This document shows positions 14,124 to 15,408 of a stretch of 15,408 bases of DNA, in pieces. The stretch is from Gemmatimonadales bacterium UBA4456 (GTDB lineage: Bacteria; Gemmatimonadota; Gemmatimonadetes; Longimicrobiales; Gaopeijiaceae). The stretch spans positions 18,776 through 34,183 of the forward strand of contig DGOW01000078.1 of NCBI GenBank assembly GCA_002390225.1, read 5' to 3'. The position numbers and the translations under genes were made by a program. Each line of letters opens with the position of its first letter. Positions within the stretch are counted from its first letter, which is position 1. Below the pieces are notes generated by a model, which had not been told where the DNA came from, searched no databases, and saw only the letters and a list, made by a program, of their open reading frames with translations.

Positions 14124-15103
14124 TGGCGGTCATGACCTACCGTGAGGCGCTCAACGAAGCGTTGCGCGAAGAAATGGAGCGCGATCCCGATGTCTTCCTC
14201 ATGGGCGAGGAAGTCGCCGAGTACGACGGCGCATACAAGGTCTCAAAGGGACTTCTCGAGGAGTTCGGAGAGCAGCGAATTGTCGACTCCCCGATCTCGG
14301 AACTCGGCTTCACCGGCCTCGGTGTGGGCGCGGCGATGGCGGGCCTGCGGCCGGTTATCGAGTTCATGACCTTCAACTTCGCGTTCCTGGCGATCGATCA
14401 GGTCATCAATTCAGCCGCGAAGATGTACTACATGTCAGAAGGTCAGTTTCCGATGCCGATCGTTTTCCGTGGACCGACGGGAGCCGCACTTCAGTTATCG
14501 GCGCAGCATTCGCAGGCGTGCGAGACGTATTACTCGCATGCGCCGGGGTGCAAAGTCGTGACGCCGGGTACGCCCGCTGACGCCAAAGGCCTCCTGAAAG
14601 CGGCCATTCGGGACAACGACCCGGTGGCGTTCATGGAGGGTGAGTCGCTCTACAACTTCAAGGGGGAGGTGCCGGACGACGACGACTTTGTCATCCCTCT
14701 TGGCGTTGCAGATCTGAAGCATGAAGGGGGAGACGTCTCACTCATCACGCACGGCAAGATGATCCACGTGGCGCTCCAGGCTGCCCAGAAACTCGAGAAA
14801 GACGGGATCCATGCGGATGTACTGGATCTCCGTACGATTCGTCCGCTCGATATGGACGCGATCCTGGAGTCGGTCAAGAAGACCAACCGGGCGGTGTACC
14901 TCGAAGAGGGGTGGCCCTATGCCGGCACCGGAGCCCAGATCGTATCGATGATCCAAGAGGAGGCGTTCGACGACCTCGACGCACCGATCATCCGCGTGAC
15001 TCAGGCCGATGTTCCTATGCCCTACGCCAAGAATCTCGAGATGCTCGCCAAGCCTTCGGCGAATCACGTGATCGAGGCCGTCAACAAAGTCCTGTACCGA
15101 TAG
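14123..15103 (+). CDS. pdhB: pyruvate dehydrogenase E1 component, beta subunit
   Basis: This is the partner subunit of E1, providing the transketolase-type pyrimidine and C-terminal domains. The 326-residue product is of standard length and begins MAVMTYREALNEAL. The cofactor-facing region GEEVAEYDGAYKVSKGL is at about 28-44, PISELGFTGLGVGAAMAG follows near 57-74, and AQHSQ lies near 127-131. The C-terminal half carries the transketolase C domain (VLDLRTIRPLD, VYLEEGWPYAG). GGAGG at 14111-14115 gives seven bases to the ATG. The ATG overlaps the E1 alpha stop by one base (TGATG), so subunit production is coupled. No defects are visible. Confidence 0.95.
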   Translation: MAVMTYREALNEALREEMERDPDVFLMGEEVAEYDGAYKVSKGLLEEFGEQRIVDSPISELGFTGLGVGAAMAGLRPVIEFMTFNFAFLAIDQVINSAAKMYYMSEGQFPMPIVFRGPTGAALQLSAQHSQACETYYSHAPGCKVVTPGTPADAKGLLKAAIRDNDPVAFMEGESLYNFKGEVPDDDDFVIPLGVADLKHEGGDVSLITHGKMIHVALQAAQKLEKDGIHADVLDLRTIRPLDMDAILESVKKTNRAVYLEEGWPYAGTGAQIVSMIQEEAFDDLDAPIIRVTQADVPMPYAKNLEMLAKPSANHVIEAVNKVLYR

Positions 15104-15105
15104 CC

Positions 15106-15408
15106 ATGGTTACGAAAGTCCATATGGAAGCGCTCTCCCCTACGATGGAGGAGGGTCAGCTCGTTCAGTGGCTGAAAGCCGAGGGCGACTCGATCGCCAG
15201 CGGCGACGTTCTTGCCGAGATCGAGACCGACAAGGCAACGATGGAGCTGGTCGCCCGCGGGGAGGGGATTCTGAGAAAGATCTTCCTCGATGCGGGCGGC
15301 ACCGCCGCGGTGGGCGCCGTCATCGGCGTCATCGCCCCGGAGGACGAAGACATCTCCGGGATCGAGGGCGTGTCGGGCGGAGGTGGCGATCCGCCAGCTT
15401 CGGCTGAG
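15106..15408 (+). CDS. pdhC: dihydrolipoyl acyltransferase E2, N-terminal part (cut by window end)
   Basis: This is the E2 core protein of the pyruvate dehydrogenase complex, which carries the lipoyl arm made by LipA. Only the first 101 codons are in the window, from an ATG two bases after the E1 beta stop. They encode one lipoyl domain at about 1-80 with the lipoylation site ETDKATME, where K43 is the modified lysine. An acidic, glycine-rich linker (GVSGGGGDPPASAE) then begins. The peripheral-subunit-binding and catalytic domains lie beyond the window. Whether more than one lipoyl domain is present cannot be seen. Because no stop occurs before the edge, this gene is easy to miss. Confidence 0.9.
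   Translation, partial: MVTKVHMEALSPTMEEGQLVQWLKAEGDSIASGDVLAEIETDKATMELVARGEGILRKIFLDAGGTAAVGAVIGVIAPEDEDISGIEGVSGGGGDPPASAE

Noticed and set aside
15061..15074. CACGTG palindrome resembling parS
   Set aside because: Only the central part matches. Five of 14 core positions differ from GTTTCACGTGAAAC, and it lies inside pdhB.

Overview
This is a GC-rich bacterial chromosome segment. Two backbone-type lines counted by hand give 33/60 GC (6061-6120) and 41/60 GC (10501-10560). The gene content is that of a Gram-negative-type bacterium with secreted and lipid-anchored proteins: a lipobox protein, a signal-peptide M14 carboxypeptidase with an NNRDW motif, and a zinc-ribbon/TPR membrane protein. 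Together with the parAB-M23-bactofilin order this suggests Gemmatimonadota or a relative. That placement is inference from remembered protein styles; no 16S or other marker is present.

Left part (1-4554): a perfect 14-bp palindromic parS site lies at the extreme left edge. A small lipoprotein gene follows on the minus strand. Then comes a plus-strand cluster of parA, parB, an M23 (LytM) peptidase with a membrane anchor and coiled coil, a bactofilin and a Nif3/DUF34 protein. parA/parB and parB/M23 overlap by 4 bases (ATGA), so those three genes are probably translationally coupled. The parS site and two DnaA-box-like 9-mers between bactofilin and nif3 suggest that the window lies near the replication origin. 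The cluster joins chromosome segregation to a cell-wall hydrolase and a cytoskeletal scaffold.

Middle part (4555-7446): about 600 bases carry no intact gene. They hold what reads as a decayed PAS/receiver signalling protein spread over all three plus frames. A large secreted M14-type metallocarboxypeptidase gene follows, best started at a TTG codon with a good ribosome binding site.

Inserted element (about 7537-9048): a 1.5-kb segment of lower GC (42-48% in counted lines) contains a single gene for a divergent tyrosine-recombinase-like protein. Several catalytic positions appear substituted. It is bounded by mirrored, two-block inverted repeats (21 of 23 core positions match), and the left repeat overlaps the gene's start region. 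It looks like a one-gene insertion-sequence-like or self-inverting element and is the best candidate for something undescribed.

Right part (9112-15408): a zinc-ribbon/TM/TPR protein, an NAD-dependent epimerase, a LOG-family phosphoribohydrolase, lipoyl synthase (lipA), pyruvate dehydrogenase E1 alpha and beta, and the first 101 codons of the E2 lipoyl-bearing acyltransferase, all on the plus strand and mostly tightly packed. LipA makes the lipoyl cofactor carried by E2, so the last four genes form one functional unit. lipA has no ATG, GTG or TTG start upstream of its conserved N-terminal region and may start at an ATA codon.
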